A stretch of 64,000 nt of DNA from Hyperoodon ampullatus (GCA_949752795.1 OX457058.1:161203353-161267352), one strand, 5' to 3'; positions 10,311 through 22,200 are shown, numbered from the stretch's first letter. Made by a program: numbers and translations. The notes: a model not told the origin generated them from the letters alone.

Positions 10311-11195
10311 CTTCCAGTTTTACTGAGATATGATTGACATATAGTACTATATAAGTTTAAGTTGTTCAGCATAATAATTTGACTCATGTACATCATGACA
10401 TGATTATCACACTAACTTTAGTCAACATTCATGATTTCATACAGATATAAAATTAAAGAAATAGAAAAAATATGTTTCCTTGTGATGAGACCTCTTAGGG
10501 TTTACTTTCTTAACAACTTTCACATGTAACGTACAGCAGGGTTCCTTGTATTTATCATGTTGTACATTACATCCCTAGTACTTATTTATCTTATAACTGA
10601 AAGTCTGTACATTTTGACTGTCTTTGTCCACCTCCCACACCCCCGGCCCCCCACATCTGGTAACCACAAATTTGATATCTTTTTCAATGAGTTGTTTCTT
10701 TCTGAAGTGTCATTGACCCACAGCACTATGTTAGCTCCTATTATACAACATAGTGATTTGATATTTCTATAACTTTCAAAATGATCACCACCATAAGTCT
10801 AGTGAAAATATGTCACCATACAAAGAAATTATATAGTTATTGACTATATTCTCCAAACTATACATTTCATAGCTATGACTCATTTATTTTTCAACTGGAG
10901 TTTGTACCTCTTAATTTGTTTTTTTATGCCAACTAAAAAATGTCAGACAGAGATAGACAAATACTGTAGGATTTCACTTACCTGTGGAATTTAAAATACA
11001 AAGCAAATGAATAAATAGAACAAAACAGGAACAGATAACAAAGAGGTGGTTGCTGGAGGGGAGGAGAGTACAGGGAGATTAAGAGGTACAAACTCCAGTT
11101 GCAAAATACATTTCTTTTTTAATCTCTAGGTCTATCAGTGTTTTCACAAGTGGCAAGATTTCAATCTTTTTATGGCTGAGTGACATTCCATTATT

Positions 11196-11264
<69 letters not shown>

Positions 11265-11370
11265 TATGTATATATATTTATCTATTATATATATATATAG
11301 ATTTATCTGTTATATATGTTTATCTACTACATATAGTATATATATATAAACCACATTTGTGTTGACCTGC
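10311..11370 (-). mobile_element. Old L1 3' end with an internal inverted segment
   Basis: 10311-10915 is antisense L1M-type 3' UTR (tgagatatgattgacatat; gtacattacatccctagtac). 11102-11370 is antisense ORF2 end (gtggcaagatttcaatct; tatggctgagtgacattcc). Between them, 10916-11101 is in the opposite orientation: cagacagagatagacaaata and a tail ending at 11101 read in the L1 sense direction. A perfect 24-bp inverted repeat (10892-10915 and 11078-11101) flanks this segment. The TA/CA microsatellite lies within the right part. No coding potential. Confidence 0.75.
11201..11265. repeat. (TA)n(CA)n compound microsatellite
   Basis: About 22 TA units (11201-11244) run directly into about 10 CA units (11245-11264). 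Degenerate TA-rich sequence continues to about 11345. It arose at the ORF2 position where L1s often carry a short tatata run. Confidence 0.95.
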
Positions 11371-11407
11371 TTTCCCTAAGAAAATATCACATCCCAGTTT
11401 TTGCTCT

Positions 11408-11619
11408 TTTTTTTTTTTTTTTTTTTGCAGTACACGGGCCTCTCACTGGTGTGGCCTCTCCCATTGCGGAGTACAGGTTCCAGACGTGCAAGCTCAGTGG
11501 CCATGGCACATGGGCCCAGCCGCTCCGTGGCATGTGGGATCCTCCTGGACTGGGGCATGAACCCGTGTCCCCTGAATCGGCAGGTGGACTCTCAACCACT
11601 GCGCCACCAGGGAAGCACA
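11408..11619 (-). mobile_element. CHR-2 SINE with 9-bp target-site duplication
   Basis: A T run (tail) at 11408-11426, then antisense CHR-2 (cagtacacgggcctctcac, tggccatgg, ccaccagggaagca). The 9-bp direct repeat ttttgctct at 11399-11407 and 11620-11628 is a perfect target-site duplication that fixes both ends. The element is near full length, with scattered CpG-type changes. Confidence 0.95.
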
Positions 11620-11628
11620 TTTTGCTCT

Positions 11629-12711
11629 GTTTTAATGTTACCTGCCTGGCAGAATTATCCTTCCTTGACAATAGTTTGTTTTCAGAAACTTAGTGCTCCC
11701 TTTAAAATTCCTTTCAGCTGTCACCATACCCACATTGTTCCTGTAATTAGATTTTCCTTAAGTTTGAACAATATTTAGCTTATTTCTCATAGAGCCATTA
11801 ATATTTGTGCCCTTATTGTCTTCCCATCCTTTCCTATTAGATTTCTTTAAGCTGAGTAGAAGTTCTTAGGTTACGTTGGTCATCATCAGTGTGGTTAGCA
11901 TATGTAGATCTGTAGAAATGAACACTGTGTTCTGGCATTTCTCACTATTATGATGGTGTTCTTAAGGCTTCTCCTTCCATGGTCTCCCTAAACAAATGTT
12001 TATAGTCAAAATTTTGCAGTTGTCATGAAAACTTAACTTTTGTCATTTAGACAAGAAAACTGTATCATTTCCAAGAGAAAGAGACAGAGACAATATATCT
12101 GCCATAGTTTGTAGACTTTGTCAGAAAAGGCATGATAAAAAATAGCATCCAAACCTACTCTAGTCAAGGATTGATCAGGAACTATACATGATTATTTTTT
12201 TTTATTCTCCCATGGTTACTATCTAAAAATTTGAAGTGTAGCCACTTTGTAACTGGTCTAGGGTTAACAGAAATTTTTTTCTGGTAGAAATCTGTCCTGT
12301 TTCACCAAAAAAAAAAAACATAATTAGATAGCTTGAATCAGTTTTAATCATTTTATGAATGATGGAGGAAAGATACAGGATGATCAAGAGTAATAGGCTT
12401 TATGTAAAGCCCCAGATGATGTTATATTTCACATGCACATTGAAGACTTAACATTTGGAGAGAGAAGAAAACATGTACCCCTCAATCTATTTCTTCTTGC
12501 TGATTGTAAAGACAGTTTTAAACTAAGAAATCCAAAATATAGATAGTAGTGTGAAGTGGATAAAGGCCCATTTCATCCTGACTCTGCTATATTGGTAATG
12601 GTTTATATGTGCCAAAGAAGTCATTTAGAAAGCATATACTTCTGCTGATTCTGGAGTAAGAAGTTTAACCAATTAAAATAGCATAACAGAAAACATTACA
12701 ATATTTAAATG
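11629..12711. other. Unassigned non-coding stretch
   Basis: About 1.1 kb of AT-rich sequence with no recognised repeat and no convincing ORF. Short homopolymers occur at 12196-12202 and 12308-12319. Confidence 0.6.
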
Positions 12712-12797
12712 GAATAGCTATATGACCTTTGACAAATCACTTCATATCTCTGTTCTATGATCAATGAGATTCCTTCCAATTCCAAATCTCCAATAAC
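12712..12797 (+). mobile_element. MIR-type SINE relic
   Basis: It resembles the MIR core (tatatgacctttgacaaatc, acttcatatctctgttct) followed by ccttccaattccaaatctcc. Degraded; the subfamily is not determined. Confidence 0.5.
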
Positions 12798-12819
12798 TTA
12801 AAAACAATACTATTTAGTA

Positions 12820-12997
12820 AGTGGTTCCAGAACCAGCAGCAACGGCATCAGCTGGGAGCTGGTTAGAAATGCAAAACCACAGACTCCATTTCACACTTAC
12901 TGAATCAGAATCTCTGGGGGAGGGAGGAGAGAGGAACTGGTCTTAACAAGCACTGCTGGTGATTCTTATGAATCTTCAAGTTGATAAGCACTGCTCT
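12820..12997 (-). mobile_element. MER5-type hAT-Charlie DNA transposon relic
   Basis: The segment ggttccagaaccagcagcaa...tcagctgggagctggttaga, then actgaatcagaatctctggg, and ...aagcactgctggtgattctt, ending near gataagcactgctc, follows the MER5A/B consensus order. It is a non-autonomous element without coding capacity. Confidence 0.75.
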
Positions 12998-14124
12998 AAG
13001 ACATTTGGTGACAGTTGGAAATAAGTAGAACACACAAATACATAGGCTACAGGGAACAACAGAAAGTTCTAGAGAGTTAGGATTTCTCTTTGTGGATAGA
13101 AGCCACTGTTGGATGCGTTTCTTGTTGTGGTGAAATACATTTTGGCCAAATCTAAACATAATTGAATGGTGATGATTGCCCACTCTGTGTTACTCTTTTT
13201 CTTTGTCTTGCTACAGCAGTGGTGGCACTGGAGTGCCCTTTACTCTGACTCCCAAAGAACCAATAAAGGTGAAAAAACATGTTAATAAAAACTTGCCAAA
13301 CAATTCATGCTCACGAGCTCACAGTGTACTTTTCCACACAGGGCAGTCTGGCTTTGGGGGCTTCTGCCATGAACCTGCTGAATTTTTCTGGTTCCCAAAT
13401 GCATGAAAGTCCATTTTTCTTTATGATACCCAAGATCACACTACAGAATGCGTTGCACAGCCGATTCTCTAAACTACTCAAGCTCCTGCAAGGAAAAGAC
13501 CTTACTATTTTAGCAGTACTCACTCTCCTATTACAGAAGGAAAACTCATGCTTCAAATAAGACTTTCCCTTGGTGATTATAACACAAATGTTACTGTACC
13601 TGTGGCCATATTTAAAAAGCAGTGGAAAGAGAAGAGAATCAACCAGGAGGACATCAGGAGTAAAATAAAAGGATGATGTCCTCCATAAGGCAAAGGAATG
13701 GAACTATTCAGCACAGCTGAAATGAAGTGGAAGACCAACAGTCACACAACTCAACACTTTTTAGCACGTTTCGTATAGAATCTGTTTACTTAATCAGCAA
13801 TTACAAAGTCTAATTTTAGCAGAAAAAGAAATAACAACACCTGAAACTTTTAAGACAGCAGGAGTAATAAAGCCTTACTCCTATAGGAAGCTCACAATAA
13901 ATCTTTATTGAACACATGAATAAATGAATGATTGACAACATGAGCAATTAAGCTTAGTCAAATACAGAAAGCAGTATGGAGGAATGAGACTCGGTCCCAA
14001 TTATTCAAGAAGAATAACTGCTATTATTTTCCCAGTAGACTGTTTGGGTCAAAGGGGACTTGAGAAGGAGTGACGCTGTAGAAACAGATTAAATGTGCTA
14101 AATGCAAAGATGGCATACCATCAT
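12998..14124. other. Unassigned stretch with a possible splice-acceptor motif and an L2-like tail
   Basis: No recognised gene. A polypyrimidine tract ending in ctacag (about 13189-13215) precedes two overlapping short open frames (to 13406 and 13560), discussed under findings. A short tail at about 13888-13930 (aataaatctttattgaacac, then TGAA repeats) resembles the 3' end of L2. Confidence 0.5.
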
Positions 14125-14340
14125 TGTAAAGAGCTCAAGCTCTGGTGTTACACTAGCTGCATTCAAATCCTGGCTTTACCATTTGCTAGACAGATGTTTT
14201 AACCTTAATGAGTCTATGCCCTTAACCCATGGACTTTTTATATATTAAATAAGCTAATGGATATATATATATATATATATATATAATTTGATAAGGCACT
14301 TTGTAAGAGTTCACTTAATTGATTAACACTTTGTTATTAT
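14125..14340 (+). mobile_element. MIR relic interrupted by (AT)n
   Basis: The left part follows the MIR core (agctctggtg...cattcaaatcctggctttac, then ttttaaccttaatgagtcta). An (AT)12 tract at 14261-14285 separates it from a possible MIR 3' part (ggcactttgtaagagttcac). Degraded. Confidence 0.6.
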
Positions 14341-15342
14341 TAATATTGTCATTATTGAAGGCTTTATGTTACTATTTAACTTTAGGAAGATACACTTGTC
14401 CAAGAGAGATGACAAATCCTACATGTTTCTCCTTTACCTAATGTTTCAACAGTTGGCCAGAGATAAGGGCGAAAATTTAGGGGAGCAACACCCCTTGTCC
14501 CGACCCTATTGTCCACATGACAGTGAGCACTAAATATTTAAGGAGTTAAAACTCCAGTAAGGCTAAATCCTGTGAATTTAAACAGTAATCAAGTTCTCCT
14601 CCTTCCCCCAGGAATCAAAATTTTTCTACTCCACATACAAAAAAATGAAAAGATTATTATATTTTGGCTAAGAATAAGGGGTCAGAAAACAGAAGACCTG
14701 ATCAGAGAATACAGGGTGTTCAGATTAAAGAGAAAAACATATATCACAAAGGGCAGCAAGTTGATTCCTGCAATGCACTCAGGATCATATGAAAGACAGA
14801 GCTCTGCACTGAGCAATCAGTCAAATAAAGGAAAGAAGGAAGGAAAGAAGGAGGGAAAATGAAGGAAGACAAGAAAGTGAAGAAAGCCAGCCAGAAAGCA
14901 AGCGGAAAAGCAAGCAAACAAGCAAGCAAGCAATTCTGGCCTAAAGGTAAATAGTGCCAGGCACTTTTCAGAGTATATAAGAGAGAAACGACCCCTCCTT
15001 AACAATACGCTTGATAAAAATGTGGTACTTGAAACCTTTAATTAAGTATGTAAGCAAAGGATTTTTTTTTGAAGAAAAGCAATCAGGGCTCTAATACAAA
15101 GAGGTTGCATTCCAGAATAGAAGGGTGTGAGACACGAACAGAGTAGAAGAGAAAAAAGGACATCCGAAATTAAACTGGGGAGAAAAGAGGATGAGGAGCA
15201 GCAGTTTTTAAAAATCAATTATTTCATGAGAAATAAATTCAGAATTATTATCAGAATAGTTTGACATGCCTGGGGTTTTATACAAAATTATGGTCATGAT
15301 AGTGTGTAACAATTATGAAACAACTGTATGGCACTCATTCCT
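14341..15342. other. Unassigned stretch with purine-rich simple repeat
   Basis: Non-coding. 14829-14932 is a purine-rich GGAA/GAAG array grading into GCAA/AAGC units (aagcaaacaagcaagcaagc). Nothing else is recognised. Confidence 0.6.
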
Positions 15343-15422
15343 TGAGGTAGATTCATTCATTCTTTACTAATTTTCAATTATGTGAGGTGGATTCATTCAT
15401 TCTTTACTAATTTTCAATTCTG
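15343..15422. repeat. 40-bp tandem duplication, two copies
   Basis: Two adjacent units of exactly 40 bp (15343-15382 and 15383-15422) differ at only two positions (A/G at unit position 7, A/C at position 38). Each contains attcattcattctttactaa. The high identity suggests a fairly recent duplication. An A13 run follows at about 15427. Confidence 0.95.
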
Positions 15423-15764
15423 TGTTAAAAAAAAAAAAACCTTCCAAACAATTTTATAGATGTGTATATTGATAGGGTGGATCTTGTCTGACAATTAAAG
15501 ACAAGTGTGAGCTGACAAGAGAAGATAGAATCTACTAGAAAGAATCCTCAAATAATACTCTCCTTTTTTTTAAACTACATAGTATGTTCCTCCTGGAGAC
15601 TTTCAACTGTTGACCAAAATTAACATGTGCTTTTCCCTTCAGACTTTCAATCCCACTGCATAGAAATAGTTATAATATCAAGAATTAGACTTGCTGATGA
15701 TGGGAAATGTAGCCTGACTACTGTCTCAGATTATAATTTGGTAATTAATGTTAATAGTCAAAAG
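15423..15764. other. Unassigned AT-rich stretch
   Basis: No gene or clear repeat seen between the tandem duplication and the MIR relic. Confidence 0.55.
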
Positions 15765-15965
15765 AGCACCTAATATTTTTGGAAATACACTTTATGTCAA
15801 ACTTTATGAATCATATAAATTATCACCATTTATTTCTGGCAAATATCCTAGGATAATAGGTATTTTAATCATCCCTTTATTACTGAAGAAGAAACTGAGG
15901 CAAATATAGATTAAATAAACTGTCTGAGGTTGCAATGCTCCAAAAGGAAGAGCTGAGGGTCTAAG
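15765..15965 (+). mobile_element. MIR relic
   Basis: The order of the MIR 3' half is visible: cactttatgtcaaactttat, ataataggtattttaatcat, then actgaagaagaaactgaggc and a right end with gaagagctgagggtct. Diverged. Confidence 0.7.
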
Positions 15966-16175
15966 ATATACACTGAGCATATTCTGCTTAAAGTCATGTA
16001 CAAATTTAATTCAGTGTATAAGTTGCTTTCCTAACATTTTCTACAATTGAACTTAACAACTTTCACAAAATGGACACATAATATAAAATAATTCTAGATT
16101 ACATTTGATATCAACCACAGACCTTTTTTTCTTAAATATAAATTAGATTACTCACAATAACTTGAAAATTAGAAA
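15966..16175. other. Unassigned AT-rich stretch
   Basis: No feature seen. An A run lies just to the right, at about 16173-16187. Confidence 0.5.
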
Positions 16176-16187
16176 AAAAAAAAAAAA

Positions 16188-16316
16188 CAGACTGAACTGC
16201 CCTGAAGCCCGAGGGGAGGGCAGACTCACTGAGGCTGCTGGCTCTGGAGGGGACCCAGCAGCCGAAGCTGTGACAGTCCTTGGACCATGGGCCAGAGTGA
16301 GTACAACTTGGAAGAG
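16188..16316. other. GC-rich block abutting the 5' end of L1 copy B
   Basis: About 130 bp of GC-rich sequence lies between an A run (about 16173-16187) and the recognisable L1 start (tttcaagatgccggaggagt at 16317). It contains gccctgaagcccgagggg and an ATG in Kozak-like context (ccatgggcc at 16286-16294) with 9 open codons to the L1 border. Copy A has no such segment. It could be a longer subfamily-specific 5' UTR, a 5'-transduced host sequence, or pre-existing flank. I do not recognise it. Confidence 0.5.
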
Positions 16317-18266
16317 TTTCAAGATGCCGGAGGAGTAAGACGAGGAGATCACCTTCCTCCCCGTAAATACATCAGAAATACAACTACACGTGGAACAACT
16401 CCTACAGAATACCTACTGAACACTGGCAGAAGACCTCAGACCTAACAAAAAGCAAGAAACTCCCCACGTACCTGGGTAGGGCAAAAGAAAAAAGAATAAA
16501 CAGAGACAAAAGGATAGGGACGGGACCTGCACCAGTGGGAGGGAGCCATGAAGGAGGAAAGGTTTCCACACACTACAAGCCCCTTCGTGGGCGGAGACGG
16601 CGGGTGGCAGAGGTGGGTAGCTTCAGAGCCATGGAGGAGACCATAGCAACAAGGGTGCAGAGGGCAAAGCAGAGAGATTTCCGCACAGAGGACTGGTGTC
16701 GACCAGCACCCACCAGCCCCAAAGGCTTGTCTGCTCACCGGCAGGGGCGGGCGGGGCTAGGAGCTGAGGCTTGGGTTTTGATCAGAGCTCAGGGAGAGGA
16801 CTGGGGTTGGCGGCGTGAACCCAGCCTGAAGGAGTTTAGTGTACCACGGCTAGCTGGAAGGGAGTCCGGGGAAAAGTCTGGACCTGCCAAAGAAGCAAGA
16901 GACTTTTTCTTGCCTCTTTGTTTCCTGGTGCAGAAGGAGAGAGGATTAAGAGCGCTGCTTAAAGGAGCTCCAGAGATGGGCATGAGACGTGGCTAAAAGC
17001 GAAGACCACAGAGACGGGCATGAGATGCTAAGGTGGCTGCTGATGCCACCCAGAAGCCTGTGTACGAGCACAGGTCACTCTCCACACCTCCCTTCTGGGA
17101 GCCTGTGCAGCCCGCCACTGCCAGGGTCCCGTGATCCAGGGACAACCTTCCTGGGAGAACGCATGGCGTGCCTCAGGTTGGTGCAGCGTCACGCCAGCCT
17201 CTGCCACCACAGGCTCATCCTGCATCCGTACCCCTCCCTCCCTCCGGCCTGAGTGAGCCAGAGCCCCCGAATCAGCGGCTCCTTTAACCCCGTCCTGTCT
17301 GAGCGAAGAACAGATGCCCTCAGGCAACCTACACACAGAGGCGGGTCCAAATCCACAGCTGAACCCTGGGAGCTGTGCAAACAAAGAAGAGAAAGGGAAA
17401 TCTCTCCCAGCAGCCTCAGGAGCAGCGGATTAAATCTCGACAATCAACGTGATGTACCCTGCATCTGTGGAATACCTGAATAGACAAGGAATCATCCCAA
17501 ATTGAGGAGGTGGACTTTGGGATCAACGATTATATATATTTCCCCCTTTTTCTGTTTTTGTGAGTGTGTATGTGTATGCTTCTGTGTGTGATTTTGTCTG
17601 TATAGCTTTGGTTTTACCATTTGTCCTAGGGTTCTGTCTGTCTGTTTTTTGTTTTTATCATTACTAAAATTTTTTTTTCTTAACAATATTTTTAATAACT
17701 TTATTTTATTTTACTGTATTTTATTTTATCTTCTTCTTTCTCCCTTTTTTTCTCCCTTTTATTCTGAGCCATGTGGAGGACAGGCTCTTGGTGCTCCAAC
17801 CAGGCATCAGGGCTGTGCCACTGAGGTGGGAAAGCCAAGTTCAGGACACTGGTCCACAAGAGACCTCCCAGCTCCACGTAATATCTAATGGTGAAAATCT
17901 CCCAGAGATCTCCATCTCAATGCCAAGACCCAGCTCGACTCAATGACCAGCAAGCTACAGTGCAGGACACCGTATGCCAAACAACTAGCAAGACAGGAAC
18001 ACAACCCCATCCATTAATACAGAGGCTGCCTAAAATCATAATAAGGCCACAGACACCCCAAAACATACCACCAGATGTGGACCTGCCCACCAGAAAGACA
18101 AGATCCAGCCTCATCTACCAGAGCACAGGCCATAGTCCCCTCCACCAGAAAGCCTACACAGCCCACTGAACCAATCTTAGACACTGGGGACAGACACCAA
18201 AAACCACGGAAACTAGGAACATGCAGCCTACAAAAAGGTGACCTCAAACACAATAAGATAAGCAAA
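16317..18266 (+). promoter_or_regulatory. L1 copy B 5' UTR (internal promoter region)
   Basis: This parallels the copy A 5' UTR: L1 start motif, GC-rich first kilobase, T-rich stretch around 17640-17770, and a C/A-rich segment before ORF1. By family precedent it holds the sense promoter. A plus-strand frame of 153 codons (16535-16996) is open in the GC-rich part, but only a 76-codon counterpart (1997-2227) exists in copy A, so I do not call it a gene. Confidence 0.6.
16442..16983 (-). other. Antisense ORF region in L1 copy B 5' UTR (two frames)
   Basis: Minus-strand frames 16983-16789 (64 codons) and 16738-16442 (98 codons) correspond in order to the single 183-codon antisense frame of copy A. 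Copy B is therefore a broken version of the same frame. Shared residues include SLASL, PDF, PAS and QPQSSP. Whether the frame was ever translated is unknown. Confidence 0.3.
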
Positions 18267-19150
18267 ATGAGAAGGCAGAGAAACAAACAGCAGATGTAGG
18301 AGCAAAGCAAAAACCTACCAGACTTAACAAATGAAGAGGAAATAGGCAGTCTACCTGAAAAAAGTTCAAGTAATGATAGTAAAGAGGATCCAAAATCTTG
18401 TAAATAGAAAGGAGAAAATACAAGAAACGTTTAACAAGGACCTAGAAGAACTAAAGAGCAAACAAACAGAGATGAACAACTCAATAAATGAAATTAAAAG
18501 TTATCTAAAAGGGATCAATAGCAGAATATCTTAGGCAGAAGAATGGAGAAGTGACTTGGAAGATAAAATACTGGAAATAACTACTGCAGAGCAGAATAAA
18601 GAAAAAAGAATGAAAAGAATTGAGGACAGTCTCAGAGACCTCTGGGACAACATTAAACACACCAACATTCGAATTATAGGGGTCCCAGAAGAAGAAGAGA
18701 AAAAGAAAGGGACTGAGAAAATATTTGAAGAGATTATAGTTGAAAACTTCTTTAATATGGGAAAGGGAATAGTTAATCAAGTCCAGTAAGCACAGAGAGT
18801 CCCATGCAGGATAAATCCAAGGAGAGACATGCCAAGACACATATTAATCAAAATATCAAAAATTAAATACAAAGAACAAATATTAAAAGCAACAAGGGAA
18901 AAACAAAAAGTAAGGGAATCCCCATAAGGTTAACAGATGATATTTCAACAGAAACACTGAAGCCAGAAGGGAATGGCAGGACATATTTAAAGTGATGAAA
19001 GAGAAAAATCTATAACCAAGATTACTCTACCCAGCAAGGATTTCATTCAGAGTTGGTGGAGAAATTAAAACATTTATAGACAAGCAAAAGCTAAAAGAAT
19101 TCAGCACAACCAAACCAAATTTACAACAAATCCTAAAGGAACTTCTCTAG
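18267..19150 (+). pseudogene. L1 ORF1 relic (copy B)
   Basis: The ATG at 18267 gives MRRQRNKQQM and then a stop at 18297-18299. Downstream the ORF1 order is preserved: coiled-coil part, an open stretch at 18556-18789 containing LRDLWDNIKHTNIRIIGVPE (the conserved start of the RNA-binding domain), then the end gaacttctctag at 19150. The protein would be the RNA chaperone of the L1 particle; this copy cannot make it. Confidence 0.87.
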
Positions 19151-19208
19151 GCAGGAAACACAAGAGAAGGAAAAGATCTACAACAATAAATCCAAAACAA
19201 TTGTGAAA

Positions 19209-22200
19209 ATGGTAATAGTAACATACATATCGATAACTACCTTAAATGTAAATGGATTAAAGCTCCAACAAAACGACATAGGCTGACTGAATGGATACAA
19301 AAACAAGACCCATATATATGCTATCTACAAGAAATCCACTTCAGACCTAGGGACACATACAGACTGAAAGTGAGGGGATGGAAAAAGATATTCCATGCAA
19401 ATGGAAATCAAAAGAAAGCTGGATTAGCAATTCTCATATCAGACAAAATAGACTTTAAAATAAAGACTGTTACAAGAAGACAATATAACAACTGTAAATA
19501 TTTATGCACCCAATATAGGAGCACCTCAATACATAAGGCAAAAACTAAAAGCCATAAAAGTAGAAATCGACAGTAACACAATCATAGTAGGGAACTTTTA
19601 CACCCCACTTTCACCAATGGACAGATAATCCAAAATGAAAAATAAATAAGGAAACACAAGCTTTAAATGACACATTAAAGGAGAAGGACTTAATTGGTAT
19701 TTATAAGACATTCCATCCAAAAACAACAGAATACACATTCTTCTCAAGTGCTCATGGAACATTCTCTAGGACAGATCATATCTTGGGTCACAAATCAAGC
19801 CTTGGTAAATTTAAGAAAATTGAAATTGTACCAAGTATATTTTCTGACCACAACGCTATGAGACTATATATCAATTACAGGAAAAAACCTGTAAGAAATA
19901 CAAACACATGGAGGCTAAACAACAGACCACTTAATAACTAAGAGATCACTGAAGAAATCAAAGGGGAAATCAAAAAATACCTAGAAACAAATGACAATGA
20001 AAACACAATGACCCAACACCTATGGGATGCAGCAAAAGCAATTCTAAGAGGGAAGTTTATAGCTATACAAGCCTACTTAAGAAACAGGAAACATTTCAAA
20101 ATACACAACCTAAATTATATCTAAAGCAATAAGAGAAAGAAGAACAAAAACATCCCAATGTTAGCAGAAGGAAAGAAATCATAAAGATCAGATCAGCAAT
20201 AAATGAAAAAGAAATGAAGGAAATGATAGCAAAGATCAATAAAACTAAAACCTGGTTCTTTGAGAAGATAAACAAAATTGATAGACCATTAGTCAGACTT
20301 ATCACAACAAAAAAAGGGAGAAGATACAAATCAATAGAATTAGAAATGAAAAAGGAGAAGTAAAAACTGACACTGCAGAAATAAGAAAGATCATGAGAGA
20401 TTACTGCAAGCAACTATATGCCAATAAAATGGACAACCTGGAAGAAATGGACAAATTCTTAGATGCACAACATTCTGAGACTGCATCAGGAAGAAATAGA
20501 AAATATGAACAGACCAATAACAAGCACTGAAATTGAAACTGTTATTAAAAATCTTCCAACAGACAAAAGCCCAGGACCAGATGGTTTCACAGGTGAATTC
20601 TATCAAACACTTAGAGAACAGTTAATGCCTATCCTTCCCAACTCTTCCAAAATATACCAGAGGGAGGAACACTCCCAAACTCATTCTACGAGGGCACCAT
20701 CACTCTGATATCAAAACCAGACAAAGATATCACAAAGAAAGACAACTACAGGGCAATATCACTGATGAACATAGATGCAAAAATCCTTAGCAAAATATTA
20801 GCAGAGTCCAACAGCACATTAAGAGGATCATACACTATGATCTAGTGGGGTTTATCCCAGGGTGCAAAGATTCTTCAATATATGTAAATCAATCAACGTG
20901 ATACACCATATTAACAAATTGAAGGAGAAAAACCATATGATCATCTCAATAGATGCAGAGAAAGCTTTCGACAAAATTCAACACCTATTTATGATAAAAA
21001 CCCTCCAGAAAGTAAGCTTAGAGGGACCTTTCTTCAACATAATAAAGGTCATATATGACAAACCCACAGCCAACATCATTCTCAATGGTGAAAAGCTGAA
21101 ACCATTTCCACTAAGATCAGGAACAAGACAAGGTTGCCCACTCTCACCACTATTATTCAACATAGTTTTGGAAGTTTTAGCCATGGCAGTCAGAGAAGAA
21201 AAGAAATAAAAGGAATCCAAACTGGAAAAGAAGAAGTAAAGCTGTCACTGTTTGCAGATGACATGATACTATACATAGAGAATCCTAAAGATGCTACCAG
21301 AAAACTACCAGAGCTAATCAATGAATTTGGTAAAGTACCAGGTTACAAAATTAATTCACAGAAATTTCTTGCATTCCTATACACTAATGATGAAAAATGT
21401 GAAAGGGAAATTAAGAAAACACTCCCATTTACCATTGCAACAACAACAAAAAAGAATATCTAGGAATAAACCTACCTAAGGAGACAAAAGACTTGTATGC
21501 AGAAAACTGTATGACACTGATGAAAGAAATTAAAGATGATACAAACAGATGGAGAGATATACCATGTTCTTGGATTGGAAGAATCAACATTGTGAAAATG
21601 ACTCTACTACCCAAAGCAATCTACAGATTCAATGCAATCCCTCTCAAACTACCAGTGTCATTTTTCACAGAACTAGAACCAAAAATTTCACAATTTGTAT
21701 GGAAACACAAAAAAACCCAAATAGCCAAAGCAATCTTGAGAAAGAAAAATGAAGCTGTAGGAATCTGGCTCCCTGACTTCAGACTATACCACAAAGCTAC
21801 AGTAATCAAGACAGTATGGTACTGGCACAAAAACAGCAATATAGATCAATAGAACAGGATAGAAAGCCCAGAGATAAACCCAAACACATATGGTCACCTT
21901 ACCTTTGATAAAGGAGGCAAGAATATACAGTGGAGGAAAGACAGCCTCTTCAATAAGTGGTGCTGGGAAAACTGGACAGCTACACGTAAAATAATGAAAT
22001 TAGAACACTCCCTAACACCGCACACAAAAATAAACTCATAATGGATTAAAGACCTAAATGTAAGGCCAGACACCATCAAACTTTTAGAGGAAAACTTAGG
22101 CAGAATACTCTATGACATAAATCACAGCAGGATCCTTTTTGACCCACCTTCTAGAGAAATAGAAATAAAAATAAACAAATGGGACCTTATGAAACTTAAG

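Noticed and set aside
11079..11365. Frames rich in Tyr-Ile or Thr-His repeats
   Set aside because: Direct translations of the TA/CA microsatellite. The same applies to frames at 37451-37780 and 63491-63784.
13311..13556. 81-codon minus-strand and 93-codon plus-strand frames overlapping each other
   Set aside because: Mutually overlapping frames without similarity to a known family; kept only as part of the splice-acceptor observation.
16149..16155. tactcac as a target-site duplication for L1 copy B (second copy at 23379-23385)
   Set aside because: Only 7 bases, not at the exact element borders, and the neighbouring bases do not align; likely chance.
16535..17483. Long plus-strand frames (153, 87 and 76 codons) in L1 copy B 5' UTR
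   Set aside because: GC-rich UTR sequence with few stops; only shorter counterparts exist in copy A, and no known L1 product is encoded there.
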